DNA of 64,000 nt from Closterium sp. Naga37s-1 (lineage: Eukaryota; Streptophyta; Zygnematophyceae; Desmidiales; Closteriaceae): NCBI GenBank assembly GCA_947471745.1, contig CANJKZ010001146.1, positions 1,886,501-1,950,500 on the forward strand, given 5' to 3'. Below the pieces are notes generated by a model that had not been told where the DNA came from, did not search any database, and saw only the letters and a list, made by a program, of their open reading frames with translations. The translations under genes were made by a program, and so were the position numbers. The first letter of the stretch is position 1; the number at the start of each line of letters is the position of its first letter. Shown here in pieces: positions 35,302 to 43,782 of this stretch.

Positions 35302-36527
35302 ATGGCTAGCCCTACTGTTCTTACCTTAAATGCTGAGGGGCGTGCAGTTGACTTTGACGTGTGGGTTGACGACCTGCAGCTCTTTCTTCAGTGTGACTCT
35401 AAGGACGGAGTATCCCTTTTCGATCACACGTCCGGTGTCTCTCCTGCACCTGCTGCTACTGCTGACAGTACGGTTCGCTCGCAGTGGACCACTCGTGACG
35501 CTGTTGCTCGCCTTGCTGTTCGTAGTCACCTGCCGTCTTCTGAGCGTGCGCACTTTGGCCAGTACAAGACTGCTAAGTCGTTGTATGACGCTGTCGTAGC
35601 GCGCTACTCCTCCCCTGCCACTGCTGTCCTCAGCCGCCTCATGCTGCCGTACCTGTTCCCTGACCTTGCCGCCTTTGCCACAGTCGCTGACCTCATTACT
35701 CACCTCCGGACTAGTGACGCCCGCTACCGCGTTGCGCTTCCCACTGAGTTCTGTGCCAAGAACCCCCCCCCCCCCCCCCCATGTACATCACCCTTTACTA
35801 CCTAGTCACCCGCCTCCCTGACTCCCTTGCTTCAGTCAGGGACCACTTTCTCTCCCTTTGCCCCACCGAGCTCACCGTCGACCTGCTAGAGGAGCGCCTC
35901 ACTGCAGCTGAGAAGTGTATCGTTGCAGTAGGTGCTTCTCGCGGCGACCCTCGCGCCCCTTTCTTTGAGGGGTGTTCCCCTGCCCCCCTTCTCCCCTCTG
36001 TTGCTTCTGCTGCTGCTGTCGACCTCGTTCGCACTGAGGAGGTCGGGGCTGCGTCTGCTCCTAGTGGGAGGCGCCGCAACAGCAAGGGCAAGGGGGGCAA
36101 GGGTGGTGGAGGGGACGGTGGGGGCGGCGGTGGAGGCGGTGGAGGAGGCGGAGGGGGTGGCGGTAGAGGTGGGGGTGGTGGCGGGAGTGGGGGCTTCGGT
36201 GGCGGCGGTGGGGGTGGTGGAGGCAGCGGCAGCGGCGGTGGAGGCAGCGGCAGCGGTGGTGGAGGTAGCGGCGGCGGTGGTGCTGGTCGAGGTGGAGCCG
36301 CGCAGCGTGGAGGCTTTGGTGGTAGCCAGCGCCAGCAGCAGCCGCGTTCCCGTGAGACCCCGTTGGCCCAGCAGCTTCGTGAGTGGTACGCTGGGCGTGG
36401 GAGGTCTGGGGGTGTTGGTCCCTGCACTTACGTTCTTCGCACCGGCGGGCGCCGTGGGGAGACGTGCGGGCTGCCACACACTGCGCAGCGCTGCTTCGGT
36501 CGCCTAACTGACGCCTGGCGCACCTAG
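35302..36527 (+). pseudogene. gag of copia A (frame broken in a C18 run)
   Basis: The start ATG is at 35302 (MASPTVLTLNAEGRAVDFDV). The gag-type region runs WVDDLQLFLQ, SERAHFGQYKTAKSLYDAVV, PYLFPDLAAFATVADLITHL. The frame shifts at C18 (35763-35780) and resumes in the next frame as YITLYYLVTRLPDSL, ELTVDLLEERL. A Gly-rich linker encoded at about 36090-36300 follows. The end has an atypical zinc-finger-like pattern (CTYVLRTGGRRGETCGLPH...C). TAG at 36525 and another about 30 bp later interrupt the run into pol. The shift lies in a homopolymer, so a sequencing length error is a real alternative to mutation. Confidence 0.85.
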
Positions 36528-36563
36528 TTTCCTGACCCTGTTGAGCTCCCTCGCTAGGGTGAT

Positions 36564-38223
36564 TTGCTTCGGCAGAATGTTGCTATCTTTGATCTTGATT
36601 TCGATGCTATCCTTGTTGCCATATATGCTATGACTGATAGTGCTGAGGGTGACTGTTACCTGTGTGTTCCGCCCGACCCGGGCATCGAGGCTGCTGCTCT
36701 AGGTGCTAGTGCGTCTGCTGCTCCAGGTACTAGTGAGTCTGCTGCTCTAGGTACTAGTGAGTCTGCTGCTCCAGGTGCTGGTGAGTCTGCTCTCTCTGGT
36801 ACTGCACCTACTAAGGCCTTGCACACTTTCACACTTGACTCTGGTGCTTCGCGCTCCTTCTTTCGTGACAGCACCACACTCACGCCGCTCAGTCGGCCTG
36901 TCGCAGTCTCCCTGGCTGACCCCTCTGGGGGCCCAGTCCTTGCGCACTCTTCCACGGTTCTACCGTGTCCTGCGGCCCCGTCGGGCTTGCTGTTGGGACT
37001 CCACCTCCCCTCGTTCTCTACGAACTTGGTGAGTGGAGCTGACCTTCAGGACTTGTGGGTTGACAAGTTCACCCTTGGAGGTCAGCGTGTGACCCACTGC
37101 ACTTGCTCTCGGACGGGCCGCCACCTGGCCACGTTCACCCGTCGGCCTGGGTCGAGTCTGTACACACTGACTACTGCGTCTCCTCCGGTTACTGCGTCTA
37201 GTCAGGTAGCCGCGTCTGGTCAGGTGTGTGCTGCCGCGTCCAGGTCTAGTCCAGCGTCTGCCCCCTGCTCGAGTCGTCCTCTATCACACGAGACTCTCCT
37301 TTGGCACCACCGCCTTGGTCACCCCTCCCTGCCTCGTCTTCGAGGTATGGCCTCCCGTACCCTTGTCTCTGGTCTCCCCAAGTCCCTCCCTCCCCTTCCT
37401 CCGGGGCCTGCCCCTACCTGTGTTCCTTGTGTCAAGGGCCGGCAGCGCGCCGCTCCTCACTCCTCTGAGTTCCCTTCGACAGAGGCTCCCCTGCAGACTC
37501 TCCACATGGACGTGTGGGGCGCAGCCCACGTCAGTGGACAGGGTCACGAGAGTTACTTCCTGCTGGTCGTTGACGACTACTCGCGTTACACCACAGTCTT
37601 CCCCTTGCGCCGCAAGGGTGAGGTCACTGAGGTGTTGATCGACTGGATCCGCGGTGCCCGTCGCCAGCTCAGCGAGAGTTTCGGCTCGGACCTTCCTGTT
37701 CTGCGTCTGCACTCAGACAGAGGTGGTGAGTTTTCCTCCGACCTTCTGAAGGCTTTCTCTCGTGCGGAGGGCATCTGCTAGACGTTCACGCTTCCGGCCT
37801 CCCCACAGCAAAATGGGATTGCTAAGCGCCGCATTGGCATGGTCATGGACGTCGCTCGTACGTCCATGATCCATGCGGCTGCTCCCCATTTTCTGTGGCC
37901 GTTCGCGGTTCAGTACGCTGCGCATCAGATCAACCTTCAGCCTCGTGTCTCCTTGCCGGAGACCACACCTACTCTGCGGTGGACGGGGAAGGTTGGCGAT
38001 GCGTCTGTGTTCCGTGTCTGGGGATCTCGAGCTTTTGTTCGCGATACTTCCGCGGACAAGCTGTCATCCCGTGCCGTTCCCTGCGTCTTCCTTGGCTTCC
38101 CCCCTGACGCACCTGGGTGGCAGTTTTACCACCCCACCTCGCGTCGTGTTCTGTCCTCTCAGGACGTCACGTTTGACGAGTCGGTATCTTACTACTGGCT
38201 CTTTCCCTACCGCACTGCCTCTC

Positions 38224-38259
<36 letters not shown>

Positions 38260-38378
38260 CTAGCACCAGGTGCTCCTCCGGTAGACCCCCTCCCCCCTTA
38301 GGGTCCTGCCCCCTCAGGTGTGTCCCAGGTAGACCCTGTCGAGCCTGTCGAGGTAGCTGTCGACTCTGGTGCTGCTAG
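36564..38378 (+). pseudogene. Protease and integrase region of copia A
   Basis: The aspartic protease motif LDSGASRSFFRD is intact (about 36835-36870). The GAG-pre-integrase zinc region follows (LLWHHRLGHPSLPRL ... CVPCVKGRQ). The integrase core has HMDVWGAAHV, LVVDDYSRYTTVFPLR and LHSDRGGEFSSDLL. TAG at 37779-37781 replaces a Gln codon seen in copia B, and the same frame then continues (QQNGIAKRRIGMVMDVARTS, PCVFLGFPPDAPGWQFYHP). The region ends in a C run of about 32 that carries the frame into the linker starting at about 38320. Confidence 0.88.
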
Positions 38379-39372
38379 GGGTGTTGAGCCTGCGGGTGCG
38401 GGGCCTAGGGGTGCTGAGCCTGCGGGTGCGGGGCCTAGGGGTGCTGAGCCTGGGGTTGCCGAGTCTGAGGGTGTGGAGCTTGGGGGTGCTGAGCCTGAGA
38501 GTGTGGAGCCTGGGGGTGCTGAGCCTGGGGATGCTGAGTCTGGGGGTGCTGAGCCCGGGGGTGCTGAGCCTGAGCGTGCTGAGTCTGGAGGTCCTCCGGG
38601 TGTCCCGTCACGGCGGGAGCCCCTCTCTCCGCAGCAGCTTCGTGAGTGGTACGATCGGCGCTGTAGCCGTGCTGCTGGAGCTACGGGGCCTACTGCTGGA
38701 GGTGCTTCTGGAGCTGGAGCTGCTGGAGGTGCTGCTGGTGCTGGAGCTGCTGGAGCCGCTGGTCCTGGAGGTGCTGGTGCTGGACGTACTGGCGCTGTTG
38801 GAGGTCCTGCTGGTGTTGGAGCTGCTGGAGGTGCTGGAGCAGCTGGTCCCGGAGGTGCTTGTACTGGAGGTACTGGAGCTGCTGGGGCTGGTGGTGCTGC
38901 AGGAGTTGGAGCTGTAGGTGCTGGAGCTATTGCTACTGGAGGTGCTGCTGGAGCTGGAGCTGCTGGAGGTACTGGAGCTGGTGGTGCTGCGGGAGTTGTA
39001 GCTGGAGACCCTGGAGCTGAGGGTACTGGTGCTGTCTCTGCTGTTTCTGGAGGCGCTGCGCGGCCGCGGCCGTACTACGTTCCGCTCCTTTAGCAGGTTC
39101 TTGGTCTCCCGCCTTCTACTGGTCCTACTCCTCCCTTACTGAGTCCACCGCCTGTCCAGTCACAGTCGCAGTTACAGCCAGCCTCTCCACTGCCTGGTCC
39201 TTCTCCTTACTCTGGACCGACTAGAGGTCTTACGGAGCGTCGTGAGCCTGAGTCTCGTCCTGCGTCGTCTGAGTCTCGTCCTGCGTCACCCGAGTCTTGT
39301 CCTGAGTCGACTGTTCGCACTAGTCGACGTGTTCCGCGTCAGCGTCCTCCTCCTGTCCCCGGCACTCACTCT
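38320..39372 (+). pseudogene. Repeat-rich integrase-RT linker of copia A
   Basis: [18 protein letters not shown] begins a low-complexity linker. About 38380-38600 codes [18 protein letters not shown] repeats and about 38690-39060 codes Gly/Ala repeats (GAAGGAAGAGAAGA) from GGTGCTGGAGCTGCT-type units. A TAG at 39091 interrupts the frame, after which Pro/Ser-rich sequence leads into the RT. Copia B has the same linker, longer and still open. Confidence 0.8.
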
Positions 39373-41364
39373 ATGACTCTGCGTCCTTCTACTCCTCCAC
39401 AGCGTGTCCCTCTGCCCTCTCCTCCTGCGTCCTCTCTTCCTGATGGTCCGGACCCGGAGTCTGACTCCCTTCGTGCTGCTAGTCCTACTGTCACGCGTTT
39501 TCTGGCCACTGCTATCACTGACCCTTCGTTTGAGTCCACTGATGCGTCTGCTCTGGTTGCTGAGCTTGTTGACTTTGCTGCCGCCTGTCGTCTAGAATAC
39601 GCCGCTAGTCTTGTTGCTGAGTCTGAGTCTGCGTCTGTCTGTCCTCCGTCCGTCGGGGGTGAGTGTGCTCTTGGCACGGACGTCCTTGAGGATAGACAAG
39701 GGGAGTTGGAGTGCTTTGCCGCTGCTTTACCTGATCTCGTATCCATGCTGCTTGCCCCTGAGGGAGACCCGGATGCACCAGACATCCCGACCCCGTGCCC
39801 TTACGCAGAGGCGATAGAGGGTCCTTACTCCTCTCAGTGGCAGACAGCCATGGACACAGAGATGGCTTCCTGGAAGTCCACAGGCACCTACGTCGACGAG
39901 GTTCCCCCGCCTGGGGCGAACATCGTCAGTGGCATGTGGATTTTCAGGGTGAAGCGGCCGCCGGGTTCTCCGCCTGTCTTCAAGGCGCGTTACGTTGCTC
40001 GAGGCTTCAGTCAGCGACAGGGAGTTGACTTCTTCCAGACCTTCTCCCCTACCCCGAAGATGACCACTCTTTGGGTGCTGCTGCACGTCGCCGCTCAGCG
40101 TGACTACGAGCTACACTCTCTTGACTTCAGCACAGCCTTCCTACAGGGCAGCCTGCACAAGGAGATCTGGCTGCGCCGCCCACCTGGCTTCACTGGGTCG
40201 TTTCCTGTTGGTACCCAGTGGAGCCTCCGGCAGCCAGTCTACGGTCTCCGCCAGGCACCCTGTGAGTGGCACGACACACTGAGGACGACTCTTGCTGCTC
40301 TTGGGTTTGCTCCTTCCACTGCTGACCCGTCGCTGTTTCTTCGCACTGTCACCACTCTGCCGCCGTTCTACATTCTCGTGTACGTAGACGACTTAGTCTT
40401 TGCTACTGCTGACACAGAGGCACTCGCCCACGTGAAGTCGGAGCTGCAGAAGAGACACACGTGCACATACCTGGGTGAGCTGACAAGCTATCTTGGCTTG
40501 CGGATCACCCGGGACAGAGCACATCGCACCATTACCTTGACTCAGTCACACATGGTGCAGCAGGTCCTTCAGCGCTTCGGCTTCACGTACTCCTCGCCAC
40601 AGTCCACTCCTCTGCCTACCGGTCACTCGCTCTCAGCTCCACCTTCGGACGAGTCCGTAGAGCCGAGTGGCCCGTATCCAGAGCTTGTGGGCTGCCTCAT
40701 GTACCTGATGACCTGCACTCGACCTGACCTTGCCTACCCTCATAGCATTCTAGCACGCTATGTCGCTCCTGGCAGACACAGGAAGGAGCGCATGGATGCA
40801 GCTAAGAGGGTGTTGCGCTACTTGTGTAGTACGTTGGGCATGGGGCTCGTGCTTGGAGGACGGGCTCGAGTTGTCCTCACTGGTCACGCAGACGCTTCCT
40901 GGGTTGACGACTTGGCTACGCAACGGTCGTCACAGGGTTACACCTTCAGCCTTGGCTCCGGCTCTGTCTCTTGGCGGTCTACCCGTTCGTCTTCTGTTCT
41001 CAGCTCCAGTTGTGAGGCTGAGATCTACGCTGGGGCCATGGCTGCAAAGGAGTTACGCTGGCTCGCCTACCTGCTGACCGACTTGGGAGAGGTGCCTCGT
41101 TCTCCTCCAGTTCTGTACGTCGACAACAAGGCCATGCTTGCCTTGTGTCAGGAGCACAGACTGGAGCACATAACGAAGCACATTGCTCTGCGCTACTTCC
41201 TTGCTCGAGAGTTACAGCAGCATGGTCAGCTTCGTCTTGCTTACATGGCCACTCAGGCCAACACTGCTGATATCTTTACCAAGGCACTTCTGCCTTGTGA
41301 TCATCAGCGCTTTTGTACTATGCTAGGTCTTGTGCCTACTTGGCCTCACTTGCTCACTTCTTGA
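39373..41364 (+). CDS. Reverse transcriptase and RNase H of copia A (open 663 codons)
   Basis: This is the best-preserved part of the element. The RT shows WQTAMDTEMASWKSTGTY, FRVKRPPGSPPVFKARYVAR, DFFQTFSPTPKM, LDFSTAFLQGSL and the catalytic YVDD at 40381-40392. The RNase H region follows (HADASWVDDLATQRSSQGYT, SSSCEAEIYAGAMAAKELRW, YVDNKAMLALCQEHRLEH) and ends ANTADIFTKAL ... LLTS at 41364. The displayed ATG at 39373 is simply the first in the open segment; in the intact element this is one polyprotein with gag and integrase. Confidence 0.92.
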   Translation: MTLRPSTPPQRVPLPSPPASSLPDGPDPESDSLRAASPTVTRFLATAITDPSFESTDASALVAELVDFAAACRLEYAASLVAESESASVCPPSVGGECALGTDVLEDRQGELECFAAALPDLVSMLLAPEGDPDAPDIPTPCPYAEAIEGPYSSQWQTAMDTEMASWKSTGTYVDEVPPPGANIVSGMWIFRVKRPPGSPPVFKARYVARGFSQRQGVDFFQTFSPTPKMTTLWVLLHVAAQRDYELHSLDFSTAFLQGSLHKEIWLRRPPGFTGSFPVGTQWSLRQPVYGLRQAPCEWHDTLRTTLAALGFAPSTADPSLFLRTVTTLPPFYILVYVDDLVFATADTEALAHVKSELQKRHTCTYLGELTSYLGLRITRDRAHRTITLTQSHMVQQVLQRFGFTYSSPQSTPLPTGHSLSAPPSDESVEPSGPYPELVGCLMYLMTCTRPDLAYPHSILARYVAPGRHRKERMDAAKRVLRYLCSTLGMGLVLGGRARVVLTGHADASWVDDLATQRSSQGYTFSLGSGSVSWRSTRSSSVLSSSCEAEIYAGAMAAKELRWLAYLLTDLGEVPRSPPVLYVDNKAMLALCQEHRLEHITKHIALRYFLARELQQHGQLRLAYMATQANTADIFTKALLPCDHQRFCTMLGLVPTWPHLLTS

Positions 41365-41475
41365 CTCTGCTTGTACTGTGATCTCTATACATATACCTGC
41401 ATGCTTACACTTGCTAGGTTGTGTTCAGTGTATTGCTTGTTCTCCTTTATATAACTCTGCATGTGAACTGGCCTT

Positions 41476-42573
41476 GTGTACGTAGACGACTTGGTCTTCG
41501 CTACAGCTGACACTGAGGCACTCGCCCACGTAAAGTCGGAGCTGCAGAAGAGACACACGTGCACAGACCTGGGTGAACTGACTAGCTATCTTGGCTTGCG
41601 GATCACTCGGGACAGAGCACAGCGCACCATTACCTTGACTCAGTCACACATGGTGCAGCAGGTCCTTCAGCGCTTCGGCTTCACGTACTCCTCGCCACAG
41701 TCCACTCCTCTACCTACCGGTCACTCGCTCTCAGCTCCACCTTCGGACGAGTCTGTAGAGCCGAGTGGCCCGTATCCAGAGCTTGTGGGCTGCCTCATGT
41801 ACCTGATGACTTGCACTCGACCTGGCCTCGCATACCCTCTCAGCCTTCTGGCTCGCTACGTGGCTCCCGGCAGGCACCGAAAGGTGCACTAGGATGCTGC
41901 GAAGAGGGTGTTGCGCTACTTGTGCAGTACGTCGGGCATGGGACTCGTGCTTGGAGGACGGGCTCGAGTTGTCCTCACTGGTCACGCAGACGCTTCCTGG
42001 GTTGACGACTTGGCTACGCAGCGGTCGTCACAGGGTTACACCTTCAGCCTTGGCTCCGGTTCTGTCTCTTGGCGATCTACCCGCTCGTCTTCTATTCTCA
42101 GCTCTAGTTGTGAGGCTGAGATCTACGCTGGGGCCATGGCTGCACAGGAGTTACGCTGGCTCACCTACCTGCTGACCGACTTGGGAGAGGCGCCTCGTTC
42201 TCCTCTAGTCCTGTACGTCGACAACAAGGAAATGCTTGCCTTGTGTCAGGAGCACAGACTGGAGCACAGATAGAAGCACATTGTTCTGCGCTACTTCCTT
42301 GCTCGAGAGTTGCAGCAGCGTGGTTAGCTTCGTCTTGCTTACGTGGCCTCTCGGGCCAACACTCCTGATGTTTTCACCAAGGCACTTCTGCCTTGTGATC
42401 ATCAGCGTTTCTGTTCTGTTCTAGGCCTTGTACCTAATGTGCCTCACTTGCTTACTTCTTGACTCTGCTTGTACTGTGATCTCTATACATATGCCTGCAT
42501 GCTTACACTTGCTAGGTTGTGATCACTGTATTGCTTGTTCTCCTTTATATAACTCTGCATGTGAACTGGCCTT
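41476..42573 (+). pseudogene. Tandem second copy of the RT/RNase H end and 3' UTR in copia A
   Basis: The sequence from 40378 to 41475 recurs at 41476-42573 with a constant offset of 1098 bp and no visible indels in the coding part (YVDD at 41479, stop at 42460-42462). It has substitutions throughout and three premature stops (41890, about 42271, about 42325). The junction near 41476 joins 3' UTR text GGCCTTGTG to GTGTACGTAGAC, sharing GTG. Normal 3' UTR continues only after the second copy. Confidence 0.9.
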
Positions 42574-42682
42574 GTGGCCATTTGCTTGTGCTCAGACTGC
42601 GTGGTGACTTTGTGATCCACCCTGAGCTTGCTTTGCCTTTCTTGACTGGTCTTGTGACCTCTTGTTCTCCCCCACTTTGCCT

Positions 42683-42691
42683 ATGGGGGTG
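42683..42691 (+). other. Polypurine tract of copia A
   Basis: ATGGGGGTG lies immediately upstream of the 3' LTR and is shared with copia B and with fragment D. Confidence 0.6.
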
Positions 42692-42818
42692 TGTCAAACA
42701 TATATGCTTTAGTCTGTCTAGGCTGTAGTGGGGTAGTTCATATAGGGTACAACACTTTTAGGTTTCCTACTTGTATCCACCTGCTTGCTAATTCAGTCAT
42801 TCCTTCACTATTCTGACA
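42692..42818 (+). repeat. 3' LTR of copia A
   Basis: 127 bp, TGTCAAACATATATGC to CTATTCTGACA, followed by target duplication CGCTT (42819-42823). Confidence 0.92.
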
Positions 42819-43515
42819 CGCTTCTATCTGGAGCATGGCGCTTATGGCCGGAATTCGATTATAAGCGCCCCCCTGTAAAACACTGACATATTATAAGCGC
42901 ATGCAAATTTTAACCCTAAATGCTGATTAAAACGGTAACGAATTTCGAATTTCTAGCGAGTCAACACCCCCATTTTCACTTTCTTTAACTTTCCAGGACC
43001 TACTGGTTGCGCGTCCAGTCAGTATGAGTTGGCACGCGGCCAAAATGACGTGCCAAAGCTCTGTGCACCGTAAAAAAATCGCCCTCGCGCGATTTTGATT
43101 CTGGACCCTGTAAAATTTCGATTCGATTCAACTTGCGAGACTGAAATGTACACTTCATATTCAATTACAAGCGCCCCCCTTAAAAAAAACTGATTTTATT
43201 ATAAGCGCATATGCGCTACTATCCGGGGTAATACGGTACAGTGATCATACCCTAGCAAGTGTAAGCATGCAGGTACATATATAGATCACAGTACAAGTAA
43301 AGTCACACAGTAAGCAAGTGAGGCAAAGTAGGCACAAGACATAAAACAGTACAGAAACGTTGATGATCACCAGACTGAAGTGCCTTGGTGAATATATCAG
43401 CAGTGTTGGCCCTAGTGGCCACGTAAGCAAGGCTAAGCTGACCACGCTGCTGCAACTCTCGAGCAAGGAAGTAACGCAGAGCGATGTGCTTCGTTCTGTG
43501 CTCCAGTCTGTGCTC

Positions 43516-43717
43516 CCTAAACCCGAAAAAGCCCTTGGGATCTTTTCAAGGCTAAGACCTTTTGTAGGAATGTTGTATTTACGGAAGCGTAATAATAAGA
43601 TTACTTGAACCTGTCAGAGGTCCACTGGTGATCCCCGATTGATCCTAAGGAAGGGTTACAGGCTCGTTGTCCTGGGGGGTTATGGGCGCACAAACCCGCT
43701 ACACAAACAAGCCCTTC
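43516..43717. other. Unclassified 200-bp segment
   Basis: It lies between the truncated copia fragment D and the tRNA-like segment. It begins CTAAACCCG. I recognise no coding capacity, tandem repeat or terminal repeat. It could be remaining single-copy DNA or part of a tRNA-derived SINE. Confidence 0.3.
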
Positions 43718-43718
43718 T

Positions 43719-43747
43719 ATCCCAATGGTCTAGTGGTTGGGATTCTG
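43719..43747 (+). pseudogene. tRNA-Glu-like 5' half
   Basis: ATCCCAATGGTCTAGTGGTTGGGATTCTG resembles the 5' third of eukaryotic tRNA-Glu, in two parts: acceptor TCCCAATGG and D-arm GTCTAGTGGTTGGGATTC with a good A-box TGGTCTAGTGG at 43726-43736. No anticodon arm, T arm or B-box follows. A telomeric repeat starts 8 bp later. It may be a tRNA fragment or the head of a truncated tRNA-derived SINE; it is not a functional tRNA gene. Confidence 0.55.
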
Positions 43748-43754
43748 ACATAAG

Positions 43755-43782
43755 TTTAGGGTTTAGGGTTTAGGGTTTAGGG
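43755..43782 (+). repeat. Interstitial telomeric repeat (TTTAGGG)4
   Basis: Four perfect copies of the plant-type telomere heptamer lie between the tRNA-like segment and the broken RT end of the gypsy polyprotein. Confidence 0.95.

Larger units (their letters stand above)
34417..42818 (+). mobile_element. Ty1/copia retrotransposon A (8.4 kb), decayed, with internal duplication
   Basis: Short LTRs (34417-34547 and 42692-42818) bound the element, with a 5-bp target duplication CGCTT (34412-34416 and 42819-42823). The order gag, protease, integrase, RT, RNase H is the Ty1/copia order. Coding is broken by stops (36525, about 36555, 37779, 39091) and by two frame changes, both in long C runs (35763-35780 and about 38224-38255). 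The last 1098 bp of pol plus 3' UTR occur twice in tandem. It is inserted in the DNA element described at 34368-43236. Confidence 0.93.
34368..43236. mobile_element. Non-autonomous DNA transposon with TIRs and TA duplication (split by copia A)
   Basis: The left arm is 34368-34411 and the right arm is 42824-43236; without copia A and one TSD copy the element is about 462 bp. The termini are inverted repeats: CCGTATGGCCCCGGATA on the left and, reverse-complemented, CCGTATTACCCCGGATA on the right (15 of 17 identical). TA dinucleotides flank it (34366-34367 and 43237-43238). The empty site is present in the homologous 3' UTR of copia B (around 62185-62207), which has a single TA there. TA duplication fits the Tc1/mariner/pogo type. 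It has no ORF. The interior repeats TTATAAGCGC several times and contains a palindrome GCGCATATGCGC near 43206. Confidence 0.78.
31831..43515 (-). mobile_element. Copia fragment D (B family), inverted, 3' end only, host of nested insertions
   Basis: Reading on the minus strand, 43515-43239 encodes the end of RNase H and part of the 3' UTR, 34367-34333 continues the 3' UTR, 32089-31963 finishes it, and 31962-31831 is a 132-bp LTR. The pieces align in order with the 3' end of copia B (about 61880-62487). They are separated by two insertions, element C (32090-34327) and a DNA element with copia A inside it (34368-43236). The element is truncated at 43515 inside the RNase H region, and no 5' LTR or target duplication is visible. 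It is a dead relic; its value is as the empty-site reference for the insertions. Confidence 0.88.

Noticed and set aside
43239..43515. Independent small minus-strand gene (73 codons)
   Set aside because: The region is the inverted RNase H/3' UTR end of copia fragment D read in a wrong frame.
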